Origin: Bacteroidales bacterium
GTDB lineage: Bacteria; Bacteroidota; Bacteroidia; Bacteroidales; VadinHA17
DNA: 42,863 bases
Reading direction: 5' to 3'
Assembly: GCA_017882345.1 (NCBI GenBank)
Contig: JADGPT010000004.1
Span: 1 to 42,863, forward strand
Shown: positions 25,998 through 38,133 of the stretch, piece after piece
How the letters are laid out: every line of letters begins with the position of its first letter
Numbering within the stretch: the stretch's first letter is position 1
Translations under genes and position numbers: made by a program
Notes under the pieces: generated by a model
The model's database searches: none
What the model was told of the DNA's origin: nothing
What the model saw: only the letters and a program-made list of their open reading frames with translations

Positions 25998-27506
25998 ATG
26001 CAAACAGTATTCATTGTTTTGCTTTCAATATTTACTATCATGGAAACATTTTCCCAGAACATTACAACTGACAGGCAGCCGGTTGCAGCAGGAAGATTTT
26101 ATCCGGCTGATAAAGAAACGCTTACAAAAGAGATTTCTCAACTCTTTGAAAACTGTAAAAAATCACCTGCTCATTGGAAGGTGAGAGCAATAATAAGTCC
26201 GCATGCAGGCTATATCTTCTCCGGGAAAATTGCTGCAGCAGCATATTCAGCAATTCCTAAGAATGTGGTATATAAAAATATCTTTATTATCGGATCAAGC
26301 CATGTGATGTATTTTGATGGCGCTTCAGTATATAATACCGGTGATTATATTACACCACTGGGAAAAGTTTCAGTAAACAAAGAAATTGCAAATAAGCTTA
26401 CTCTGAATAATAAAGTTTTCGACTTTCCCACAAATGCACATCTTAAGGAGCACAGTATAGAGGTACAATTACCCTTTATTCAGTACTATTTTAAAGATAT
26501 ACCAGCTATTGTTCCTATAATCATCGGTACTGATAACGAAAATACAGTAAAAAAGATCGCCGAGGCCCTCAGACCATGGTTCACTCCGGAAAATCTTTTT
26601 ATTATAAGCAGCGACTTTTCACATTATCCTGCCTATAAAGACGCTGTTGAAACCGACAATTTAACTGCAATGGGTATTATATCAGGCAATCCAAAGACAT
26701 TTCTGAACACCCTTAAGAACAACTCTTTAAAAAATATTTCAGGGCTCGCAACAAGCATGTGTGGATGGACTTCGGGTTTAACACTTCTATATCTTGCAGA
26801 GGGTAATAATAAACTTGAGATCAAGCTTTTAGACTACTGTAATTCGGGAGATTCCCCCAGCGGCGGTAAAGATGAAGTAGTTGGATATAATGCTATGGCG
26901 ATGATTGAAAAAGAGAAATCATCAACATCTTCGGATGAGACCGATAATAGTTTTTCCATCTCTGCTGAAGAGAAAAAACAACTTTTTACAATTGTTAAAA
27001 GCAGTATAAGATCGAGGCTCTATGATAATAAGCCCTTTGTTATTGATGAAAAGTCGATTCGTGATAATCTTAAAAAGCCATTAGGTGCATTTGTCACTTT
27101 AAAAATTAATGGCGCCTTAAGAGGTTGCATAGGAAGGTTCATATCTTCAGAACCTTTGTATAATGTTGTTCAGTCTTCCGCTTTATCCTCCGCGTTTGAG
27201 GATCCGCGTTTCTCCCCGCTCACAAAAGCGGAATACAAAAATACAGACATTGAGATAACTGTACTTGGACCATTAAAAAAGATCAACAATATAAATGAGA
27301 TAATTCTGGGCAAGCATGGGATTTATATCAAAAAGGGACAACGTTCCGGTACAATGCTCCCACAGGTTGCAACTGAAAATGGATGGACAGTTGAGGAATT
27401 CCTTGGATTTACTTCAAGAGATAAAGCGGGTCTGGGATGGGATGGTTGGAAAGATGCAGAAATTTCAATCTATGAGGGGGTTGTTCTTGAAGATAACCAG
27501 AAGTAA
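25998..27506 (+). CDS. Memo-AMMECR1 fusion protein with N-terminal signal sequence (AmmeMemoRadiSam B+A)
   Basis: This 502-residue protein has a hydrophobic N-terminal segment (residues 3-18) ending in FSQ, predicted to export or anchor it. Residues about 27-305 form a Memo domain related to extradiol dioxygenases. The expected metal ligands are present: H69 (SPHAGY), H102 (GSSH), D206 and H209 (SSDFSHY) and C255, corresponding to human MEMO1 H49, H81, D189, H192 and C244. Residues about 322-495 form an AMMECR1 domain with the hallmark LRGCIG (374-379). The two domains are often separate genes; here they are fused. It is the first gene of a tight operon with the membrane protein (2-base gap) and the radical SAM gene. 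The reaction of this set is not known to me. Confidence 0.9.
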   Translation: MQTVFIVLLSIFTIMETFSQNITTDRQPVAAGRFYPADKETLTKEISQLFENCKKSPAHWKVRAIISPHAGYIFSGKIAAAAYSAIPKNVVYKNIFIIGSSHVMYFDGASVYNTGDYITPLGKVSVNKEIANKLTLNNKVFDFPTNAHLKEHSIEVQLPFIQYYFKDIPAIVPIIIGTDNENTVKKIAEALRPWFTPENLFIISSDFSHYPAYKDAVETDNLTAMGIISGNPKTFLNTLKNNSLKNISGLATSMCGWTSGLTLLYLAEGNNKLEIKLLDYCNSGDSPSGGKDEVVGYNAMAMIEKEKSSTSSDETDNSFSISAEEKKQLFTIVKSSIRSRLYDNKPFVIDEKSIRDNLKKPLGAFVTLKINGALRGCIGRFISSEPLYNVVQSSALSSAFEDPRFSPLTKAEYKNTDIEITVLGPLKKINNINEIILGKHGIYIKKGQRSGTMLPQVATENGWTVEEFLGFTSRDKAGLGWDGWKDAEISIYEGVVLEDNQK

Positions 27507-27508
27507 CT

Positions 27509-29935
27509 ATGTATTATGTTATTAGCACGAGCCTTACTGTAACACTCTTATATTTAATTAGTTACTTTTTCTACAGGATCGGTTACTACTCCCTTCAACT
27601 TCATAGGAAATTCTGGAACCTGGTGCTTGCTTTAGCCTTCATTCTGACGGCTACTGCAGGCGTGTTTATTGCTCTCCAGATAAACTATAAATGGAACATT
27701 CCTTTTATCAAAGAAGTACTCAAGTGGCATGTTGAATTTGGAATTGGACTGGCAATCACCGGGCTGTTTCATTTAATATGGCATCTGAACTACTACGGAA
27801 AGTTATTTATTAAAACAACAGGGAATCCTGAAAACCAAGAGGAGTCAAAACTGACCTCCACCGAAATACAGATCAATCTCTTTATTACCGGTTTCGTGAG
27901 TTCTTCCATCCAATTACTGCTGATGAGAGAGATAATGAATATCACCGGCGGATACGAACTTATTACAGGTTCATTTTTAGGATCGTGGCTCATAGGTTCA
28001 GCTATCGGAGCCGCATTAGCAGGTAAATCGACATTAAATGACATACGAAAAATAAACCTTATTTTCTCTTTGAGTCCAATCATTTCCACGTTATTGATGC
28101 TTTTCCTTTCGCGGGTATTCTTAAGTCCGGGTGAAACTCCCTCATTCCTGGCAGCATTGATTTATACCCTGATAGTACTGATTCCTTTTTGCATGGTATC
28201 GGGATTCACTTTCATCAAGTTGATTACAATAGCCGGTTCAAAAAATAACTTCGTGCCGGGAAAAGCATTTTCAATCGAAACTACCGGTGGAGTATTATCG
28301 GGTATAACTATATCTCTTTTAACAGCCGGGTTACTCGGTACTTATAAATTACTGCTGCTTATAATATTATTGTCTGTCACTTACGTATTAATAACACATT
28401 TTATCCAAAGATCTAAATCAAAGATCTCAACTAAATTTTTCATTCTCTTTTTAAGCGCCCTGATTATATTTTTAAATCCTGATGTATTTTTCAGACAGAT
28501 CTTACTCCCCGCAGTTAAAGTTACAGGAACAGAAGATACTCCCTATGGCAACATAACAAAAGGTGAATACAGAGGGGAAGAAAGCATGTATTATAATCAA
28601 AGATTATTGGCTTATAATGATGATGTAACTGAACGGGAAGAGGATATTCACTATGCCATGCTTCAGAGTGATTCTCCAGAAAAAGTTATTATAATTTCCG
28701 GATCGCTTCAAACTCATCTTCCCGAAATCTTAAAATACCCGGTCAACAACATTACTTATATAGAAAGGGATCCCTCACTGGCTAAGTACCAATCTCCGGC
28801 TGTTGACAAGATACCCGGTAAAGTGGTTATTGTTAATAGTGATGCTTTCAGATATATCAGGAACTCCCATGAGTCAGCAGATGTAATTATTCTGCTTGTT
28901 CCGCCTCCGACAACATTGCTTATTAACAGGTATTATACTACTGAATTCTTTACTGAGGTGAAGAAAAGACTTAAACAAGATGGTATTTTTATGTGTTCCC
29001 CCGGACCAGGAGACAATTACCTTAATAAAGAATCTTTAAATCTTTATTCATCAATTTATAATAGCCTTGCAGCCATTTTCAAAAATGTAAAACCAGTTTT
29101 AGGGAATAAACTATATTTCATTGCCACTGACAAGACAATCTCATTATCATTCTGCCAGCTGGCCGATAAGAAAAATATTAAAAATGTTTATGTAAATTCC
29201 GATTTCCTGGATGATGAAACAATAAATAAGAAGTCAGAGGAAGTAAATGCGCTTATTGATCGCGGAATAAAACAAAACAGATCAGCCTTTCCTGTTGCCA
29301 GTTTCCATTTCCAGTCGTATCAGTTCAGCAAAAACCTCAATGAGAAGATACCAGCAATAATCTTAATGTTTATTGTCTTCGCATTGCCAGTGACAGCAAT
29401 AAAAAGAAGAAATATGCTTATGTATTTCAGCTCTTCAGCTCTTGCAGGATTTGAAATAATCATTCTTATTTCTCTTCAGCTTATGGTAGGAAATATGTAC
29501 CAGCTTACCGGATTGATAATTGCAGGGTTGATGACGGGTCTTGCTGTCGGTTCAGGAATTAATATCAGATTCCTGAATACTATTTCATTAAGAAACCAAG
29601 TTATCTTCCAGATAGTATTTTATATAATTTTTGGCTTGAGCTATAATTATATGATAGAACTAAAAAGCGGTTTGATGTCAGTACTCGTGATTATCCTTTC
29701 AGGTTTTTTACCCGCATTAATTACAGGTCGCATCTTTCGCCAACTTACACTTAAAACAGAAGGGATCTCTGATTCACCTTCAATATACAGCGCTGACCTT
29801 GCAGGTTCTGCTTTTGGCTTTATCTTTATTTCAGGATTTGCTGTACCCGTATTTGGGATTCAGGGTTCTGTTTTTTTATTATCCCTAATGATTTTTGGTG
29901 GAATTCTATTTGGCACAATAAGGAACAAATCGTAG
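27509..29935 (+). CDS. Multi-pass membrane protein with spermidine-synthase-like domain
   Basis: The 808-residue protein has about ten hydrophobic segments before residue 330, a soluble domain at about 340-600, and a second membrane block at about 617-800. The soluble part resembles spermidine synthase: the TPYGNI start, a DE-like region and an IERDP strand end. Key sites are altered. The glycine-rich SAM-binding loop, normally GGGDG, reads IISGSLQTH (near 392-400), and the acidic catalytic position is replaced by LLVPPP (near 457). Aminopropyl transfer is therefore unlikely; the domain may bind another nucleoside or be structural. The gene lies 2 bases from the Memo-AMMECR1 gene and 35 bases before the radical SAM gene, so it probably forms the membrane platform of that set. 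Confidence 0.8.
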   Translation: MYYVISTSLTVTLLYLISYFFYRIGYYSLQLHRKFWNLVLALAFILTATAGVFIALQINYKWNIPFIKEVLKWHVEFGIGLAITGLFHLIWHLNYYGKLFIKTTGNPENQEESKLTSTEIQINLFITGFVSSSIQLLLMREIMNITGGYELITGSFLGSWLIGSAIGAALAGKSTLNDIRKINLIFSLSPIISTLLMLFLSRVFLSPGETPSFLAALIYTLIVLIPFCMVSGFTFIKLITIAGSKNNFVPGKAFSIETTGGVLSGITISLLTAGLLGTYKLLLLIILLSVTYVLITHFIQRSKSKISTKFFILFLSALIIFLNPDVFFRQILLPAVKVTGTEDTPYGNITKGEYRGEESMYYNQRLLAYNDDVTEREEDIHYAMLQSDSPEKVIIISGSLQTHLPEILKYPVNNITYIERDPSLAKYQSPAVDKIPGKVVIVNSDAFRYIRNSHESADVIILLVPPPTTLLINRYYTTEFFTEVKKRLKQDGIFMCSPGPGDNYLNKESLNLYSSIYNSLAAIFKNVKPVLGNKLYFIATDKTISLSFCQLADKKNIKNVYVNSDFLDDETINKKSEEVNALIDRGIKQNRSAFPVASFHFQSYQFSKNLNEKIPAIILMFIVFALPVTAIKRRNMLMYFSSSALAGFEIIILISLQLMVGNMYQLTGLIIAGLMTGLAVGSGINIRFLNTISLRNQVIFQIVFYIIFGLSYNYMIELKSGLMSVLVIILSGFLPALITGRIFRQLTLKTEGISDSPSIYSADLAGSAFGFIFISGFAVPVFGIQGSVFLLSLMIFGGILFGTIRNKS

Positions 29936-29970
29936 GTTTATTATTAATTGGCATAATTCTTAAAAGTATA

Positions 29971-33175
<3,205 letters not shown>

Positions 33176-33222
33176 GATCTTCGCTCCTCTTAATTTTAAC
33201 AAAAAACTGTTAGGTTTGTAAT

Positions 33223-33792
33223 ATGGAATTATTTAGAAATATCAGGCTAAAAATCGGAGATGCTATCCTCAGGAATAAGATAGCCAAAACAAAGAGAAAA
33301 ACATCCTATTCAAATATAGACCAGGTAAAAAATATCGGGATTGTCTGGGATGCTTCAAAGATTGATGATTTTGCATGCCTATCCAGATTTTGTCAGAAAA
33401 TGACCGAGAAAAAAACTGATGTTAAAATTTTAGGATATTTCCCTGGGAATAATATACCTGATAAATACACAGCGATCAGATATCTTTCAATTATTAAAAA
33501 AGAAGAATTAAACATTTTCTATCATCCTGTATCAGCGGAATCCAATACCTTTGTCAGCAAACATTTTGATGTACTGATTGATATTAATTTCAAAAAACTG
33601 TTACCACTTCAATATATTTCATCAATGTCACATGCCGGACTTAAAGTTGGTTTATTTGAACCTAAAATAAAAAATACTCCCTTCGATCTTATGATGGAAG
33701 TAAAAAGTCCTGTTAATGTTGAAGATTATCTGAATCAGGTAATACTTTATCTTGGAATGATAAATTCGGGAACTGTTAAAAAAGTTGATTAA
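33223..33792 (+). CDS. Conserved Bacteroidota protein of unknown function (DUF6913-like)
   Basis: This 189-residue protein has a basic N-terminus (KIAKTKRKTSY) followed by an alternating strand-helix pattern (IGIVWDASK, VKILGYFP, FDVLIDINF, GLKVGLFEP), suggesting a Rossmann-like fold. No catalytic motif is evident. It resembles small proteins found beside dapA in Bacteroidota, and it ends 2 bases before dapA here, so co-expression is likely. The DUF number is from memory and uncertain. No signal peptide is seen. Confidence 0.7.
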   Translation: MELFRNIRLKIGDAILRNKIAKTKRKTSYSNIDQVKNIGIVWDASKIDDFACLSRFCQKMTEKKTDVKILGYFPGNNIPDKYTAIRYLSIIKKEELNIFYHPVSAESNTFVSKHFDVLIDINFKKLLPLQYISSMSHAGLKVGLFEPKIKNTPFDLMMEVKSPVNVEDYLNQVILYLGMINSGTVKKVD

Positions 33793-33794
33793 TT

Positions 33795-34688
33795 ATGAAG
33801 GATATTAAAAAATTCAAAGGTACCGGAGTTGCTATTGTAACGCCTTTTAAAAATGACACGAGCATTGATTTCGCAGCTTTGGGACGAGTGGTAAATCATG
33901 TAATCAACGGAGGTGTAAACTATATAGTGGTCATGGGGACAACCGGAGAGTCGGTCACCCTCACAAAGGATGAAAAGAAAGCCATTATCTCTTATGTGGT
34001 TGAGGTAACTGATAATCGCGTTCCGCTGGTAATAGGAATCGGTGGAAACAGCACACAGGAAGTAATAAACTGTATAAGGCAATCCAACCTTTCAGGTGTG
34101 GATGGAATTTTATCGGTGGCGCCTTATTATAATAAACCAAACCAAAAAGGACTCTTTCTGCATTTTAAGGCCATCGCGACCTGCAGTCCGGTTCCGGTTA
34201 TAATATATAATGTACCGGGAAGGACATGCAGTAACATCTCAGCAGATACCTGTATCGAGCTTGCTAATGAGTGTGAAAACATTGTTGCTATAAAAGAAGC
34301 ATCAGGCGATATAGCACAGATTATGAAGATAATGAAAGGAAAACCTGAAAATTTCAGTATGATTTCGGGTGATGATATGATGACTATCCCAATCATTGCA
34401 TTAGGAGGATCAGGTATCATTTCCGTATTGGCAAATGCATTCCCTGCTGCAACAAGTGAACTAGTCTCCAATGCTCTTAAAAGTAATTATAAATCAGCCC
34501 GTGATGTACAGCTCCGATATCTTGAAATTATAGAACTGCTATTTATTGATGGTAACCCTTCAGGAGTAAAAGCTATGCTCAGCATAATGAATATCTGCCA
34601 GAATAACCTCAGACTTCCACTGGTACCTGTTAACAGGACGATCTACACAAGGATACAGAAAGCAATTGAAGAAGTAAACAAAAGCTGA
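33795..34688 (+). CDS. dapA: 4-hydroxy-tetrahydrodipicolinate synthase
   Basis: This 297-residue TIM-barrel enzyme condenses pyruvate with aspartate semialdehyde, the first step towards lysine and diaminopimelate. Motifs are GTTGESVTL, YNVPGRT with the catalytic tyrosine, and AIKEASGD with the Schiff-base lysine. It begins 2 bases after the preceding small gene. Its TGA stop abuts the complementary stop codon of secA, forming TGATCA with no spacer. Confidence 0.96.
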   Translation: MKDIKKFKGTGVAIVTPFKNDTSIDFAALGRVVNHVINGGVNYIVVMGTTGESVTLTKDEKKAIISYVVEVTDNRVPLVIGIGGNSTQEVINCIRQSNLSGVDGILSVAPYYNKPNQKGLFLHFKAIATCSPVPVIIYNVPGRTCSNISADTCIELANECENIVAIKEASGDIAQIMKIMKGKPENFSMISGDDMMTIPIIALGGSGIISVLANAFPAATSELVSNALKSNYKSARDVQLRYLEIIELLFIDGNPSGVKAMLSIMNICQNNLRLPLVPVNRTIYTRIQKAIEEVNKS

Positions 34689-37600
34689 TCAGACATTGAC
34701 ACCTGCACCCGGGACTCCTGCCTGCTGCAACCCGTGACAATTTTTGTATTTCTTCCCACTTCCGCAGGGACAAGGATCATTTCTGCCTACTTTTTTATCA
34801 ACCCTCACCGGTTCTGTCTTCTTATTCTTATCCTGTCCGCCACCGCCAGTGCTGCTGTATTGTGAAAAATCGCTTTTAGATGTTCTCATATTGCTCATGT
34901 CTACCTGTCGTTTTCTCTGAGCTTCCTGTACCTGCTCAGGGTCCTGCGTAGGTATATGTCCCTTCATGAGTGTACTCACTACGTCCTTATTCACTTTTGT
35001 GAGCATTGTTTTGAACAGCTCGAAGGATTCAAACTTATAAATAAGTAATGGGTCTTTCTGTTCGTAAGTAGCATTCTGAACAGATTGTTTAAGTTCATCC
35101 ATCTCTCTCAGATGTTCTTTCCAGGCATCATCAATTGTTGCCAGAACAACTGTTTTTTCATAAGCCTTAGCCAGTTCTCTCCCTTCAGATTCAGCTGTTG
35201 CCTTAAGGTTAGTAACAACCTGAAAAACCCTTACACCATCTGAAATAGGTACAACAACATTTTCATATACATGCGACATTCTATCATATACATCTTTCAA
35301 TACAGGATAAGCCTGAGCTGATATTGATTCAACTTTTCTTTTATATGTATCCAGTACCTTAGAATAAACCGTCTCAGTCACCTGCGCTGAATTAGCTTTT
35401 TTGAATTCCTGATCAGGAACTGGCGAATCCATTGAAAATGAGCGGATAAGATCAAAATCAAATCCCTCAAAATCTCCATCACCATGATAGATATCAACCA
35501 GGTTTTCAGTGACATCGAACATCATGTTGGCAATGTCGACACTTAATCTTTCCCCAAGGAGAGCATGTCGTCTTTTCTTGTAAATGACTTCTCTCTGAGA
35601 ATTCATTACATCGTCATATTCAAGAAGTCTTTTTCTTATTCCAAAGTTATTTTCTTCTACCTTTTTCTGTGCCCGTTCGATCGATTTAGTGATCATTGAA
35701 TGCTGAATCATCTCACCATCTTTCAGCCCGAGTTTGTCCATTATACCGGCAATTCTTTCCGATCCAAAAAGTCTCATAAGCTCATCTTCAAGAGAAACAA
35801 AGAATTGTGATGAACCAGGGTCTCCCTGTCTTCCCGAACGACCTCTCAACTGCCGGTCCACTCTCCTTGATTCATGTCTCTCTGTACCTATAATTGCAAG
35901 TCCACCGGCCTTCCGTACTTCTTCTGTAAGCTTTATGTCAGTACCACGTCCTGCCATATTCGTTGCAATTGTGATGGTACCTGTTTTCCCGGCTTCTGCA
36001 ATAATCTCTGCTTCACGTTGATGCAGTTTTGCATTCAGTACATTATGCTTCAGACCTTTCATCTTGAGCATTCTGCTTAGTAATTCAGATATTTCAACGG
36101 AGGTTGTACCCACAAGAACCGGTCGCCCGAGACGATTCAGCTCAGCAATCTCATCAATTACAGCGTTATATTTTTCCCTTTTGGTTTTATATACCAGATC
36201 TTCTCTATCAAGTCTTATTACAGGTCTGTTAGTCGGAATAACAACAACATCGAGTTTATATATATTCCAAAGCTCTCCGGCTTCTGTTTCTGCAGTACCC
36301 GTCATCCCTGCAAGTTTATGGTACATTCTGAAATAATTCTGCAGAGTTATTGTGGCATAAGTTTGAGTAGCATCCTCGATTTTCACATTTTCTTTTGCTT
36401 CGATTGCCTGATGAAGGCCGTCTGAATACCGGCGTCCTTCAAGAACACGACCAGTCTGTTCATCGACAATTTTTATTTTACTATCCACTACAATATACTC
36501 AGTATCCCGGTCAAAGAGCGTCCAGGCTTTAAGCAATTGTGTCATAGTATGAACCCGTTCTGATTTAACTGAATAGTCTTGCAGAAGCTCATCTTTAATC
36601 TTCAGTTTCTCATTATCGGAAATATCTGATTTCTCAATATCGGCAATCTTGGAACCAACATCAGGAAGAATAAAAAAGCTTACATCTTCAACAGAATCTG
36701 CAATAAGGTCAAGACCGTTTTCAGTAAGTTCAATTGAGTTTGCTTTTTCGTCTATAATAAAGAACAGGGCATCAGTTGCCTTAGGCATATCCTTGCTGTT
36801 GTTCTGCATGTAGAAGTTCTCAGTCTTAAGCAGAAGTGATTTATTGCCCTCCTCACTCAGATATTTTATCAGAGCTTTATTCTTTGGAAGACCTTTATAT
36901 GCTCTGAGAAGCAAGAGTCCTCCCTCATCATTTTTATTCTCGGTAATAAGCTTTTTTGCATCAGCAAGTATCTGAGTTACAAGTTTCTTTTGTGCTGATA
37001 CCAGTTTATCGACCTTAGGTTTCAGATCATCGAATTGTTGGGTATCGCTTTTGGCAGTTGGTCCTGAAATAATTAGCGGTGTACGGGCATCATCAATAAG
37101 TACTGAGTCAACCTCATCAACGATCGCATAGTGGTGTTTGCGTTGAACAAGGTCTTCCGGATTGATTGCCATATTGTCCCTGAGGTAGTCGAAACCAAAT
37201 TCGTTATTTGTTCCAAAGGTAATATCAGCATTATAAGCTTTACGTCTTTCCTGTGAGTTGGGCTGGTATTTATCGATACAATCTACAGTCAGACCATGGA
37301 ATTCATAGATTGGCCCCATCCATTCCGAGTCGCGTTTAGATAGATAATCATTAACAGTTACAATATGCACACCCCTGCCGGCAAGTGCATTCAGGAAAAC
37401 AGGCAGAGTGGCCACAACTGTTTTTCCTTCACCTGTTCCCATCTCTGAGATTTTCCCTTTATGAAGAGCAACACCTCCGATAAGCTGAACATCATAATGA
37501 ATCATGTCCCAGGTGATCTCATTTCCTCCGGCAATCCACTTATTGCTCCATATTGCCTTGTCGCCTTTAATAATTATACTTTCTCTGGTGGCTGCCAGAT

Positions 37601-38015
37601 CTCTGTCATATTGTCGTGCAGTGACTTCCAGAAAGCTATTCTCTTTAAATCTTTTTGTAGTCTCTTTAACAATGGCAAAAGCTCTTGGTACAAGCCGATC
37701 CAGTGTTACTTCAAGTTTTTCATTAATCTGTTTTTCAATTTTATCTATATCATTGTATATCTCTTCTTTAAGGTAAACATCCTCCTCCATTTCGGCTTTT
37801 TCCCTTAGCGATCTGATCTCATTTTCATCACCTTTTAAACTTTCAAGTATCTCCTTTCTGATCTCTTCTGTCTGGTCCCGTAATCCGTCATTTGTCAGAC
37901 CTTTCAGTTTTTCAAATTCCTGATGGATCTTATCGATAGAAGGATTAATTTCCTTCAAATCTTTTTCATATTTATTACCCAGAAAAAGGCCCAATACATT
38001 GTTTATAATGCTCAT
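34689..38015 (-). CDS. secA: Preprotein translocase ATPase SecA
   Basis: The protein has 1,108 residues from the ATG at 38015 ([13 protein letters not shown]); a longer in-frame start at 38039 adds eight residues that do not fit the family. Walker A is MGTGEGKT (192-199), and DEVDSVL follows as Walker B. The C-terminus carries the zinc-binding [14 protein letters not shown]. Insertions in the motor domain make it some 200 residues longer than E. coli SecA (901), which is usual in Bacteroidota. It drives export through SecYEG, including the proteins with signal peptides in this window. Confidence 0.97.
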   Translation of the reverse strand: MSIINNVLGLFLGNKYEKDLKEINPSIDKIHQEFEKLKGLTNDGLRDQTEEIRKEILESLKGDENEIRSLREKAEMEEDVYLKEEIYNDIDKIEKQINEKLEVTLDRLVPRAFAIVKETTKRFKENSFLEVTARQYDRDLAATRESIIIKGDKAIWSNKWIAGGNEITWDMIHYDVQLIGGVALHKGKISEMGTGEGKTVVATLPVFLNALAGRGVHIVTVNDYLSKRDSEWMGPIYEFHGLTVDCIDKYQPNSQERRKAYNADITFGTNNEFGFDYLRDNMAINPEDLVQRKHHYAIVDEVDSVLIDDARTPLIISGPTAKSDTQQFDDLKPKVDKLVSAQKKLVTQILADAKKLITENKNDEGGLLLLRAYKGLPKNKALIKYLSEEGNKSLLLKTENFYMQNNSKDMPKATDALFFIIDEKANSIELTENGLDLIADSVEDVSFFILPDVGSKIADIEKSDISDNEKLKIKDELLQDYSVKSERVHTMTQLLKAWTLFDRDTEYIVVDSKIKIVDEQTGRVLEGRRYSDGLHQAIEAKENVKIEDATQTYATITLQNYFRMYHKLAGMTGTAETEAGELWNIYKLDVVVIPTNRPVIRLDREDLVYKTKREKYNAVIDEIAELNRLGRPVLVGTTSVEISELLSRMLKMKGLKHNVLNAKLHQREAEIIAEAGKTGTITIATNMAGRGTDIKLTEEVRKAGGLAIIGTERHESRRVDRQLRGRSGRQGDPGSSQFFVSLEDELMRLFGSERIAGIMDKLGLKDGEMIQHSMITKSIERAQKKVEENNFGIRKRLLEYDDVMNSQREVIYKKRRHALLGERLSVDIANMMFDVTENLVDIYHGDGDFEGFDFDLIRSFSMDSPVPDQEFKKANSAQVTETVYSKVLDTYKRKVESISAQAYPVLKDVYDRMSHVYENVVVPISDGVRVFQVVTNLKATAESEGRELAKAYEKTVVLATIDDAWKEHLREMDELKQSVQNATYEQKDPLLIYKFESFELFKTMLTKVNKDVVSTLMKGHIPTQDPEQVQEAQRKRQVDMSNMRTSKSDFSQYSSTGGGGQDKNKKTEPVRVDKKVGRNDPCPCGSGKKYKNCHGLQQAGVPGAGVNV

Positions 38016-38049
38016 TTTAAGGTGTTTTACAGTTTTCAAAAATATTCAG

Positions 38050-38057
38050 CAAAATTA
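38050..38057 (-). promoter_or_regulatory. Predicted -7 box of secA
   Basis: On the minus strand, this is TAATTTTG, fitting TAnnTTTG, 35 bases before the start. The nearest TTTG upstream is 25 bases away, wider than usual. Confidence 0.45.
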
Positions 38058-38100
38058 GCTTTATTTTCCGGAAAAAGAATTCCAAAAAACCAATTTATGC

Positions 38101-38130
38101 AAAAACCCCGCCATTTTTGCGGGGTTTTAC
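38101..38130. terminator. Terminator after the metalloprotease gene
   Basis: AAAACCCCGC (38102-38111) pairs with GCGGGGTTTT (38119-38128) around a 7-base loop, a strong symmetrical hairpin with A and T flanks. On the minus strand it follows the protease gene by a few bases and separates it from secA. Confidence 0.85.
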
Positions 38131-38133
38131 TTT

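Noticed and set aside
35734-36336. Plus-strand frames inside secA
   Set aside because: Shadows of secA; composition rich in S, L and I as expected from reverse-strand reading.
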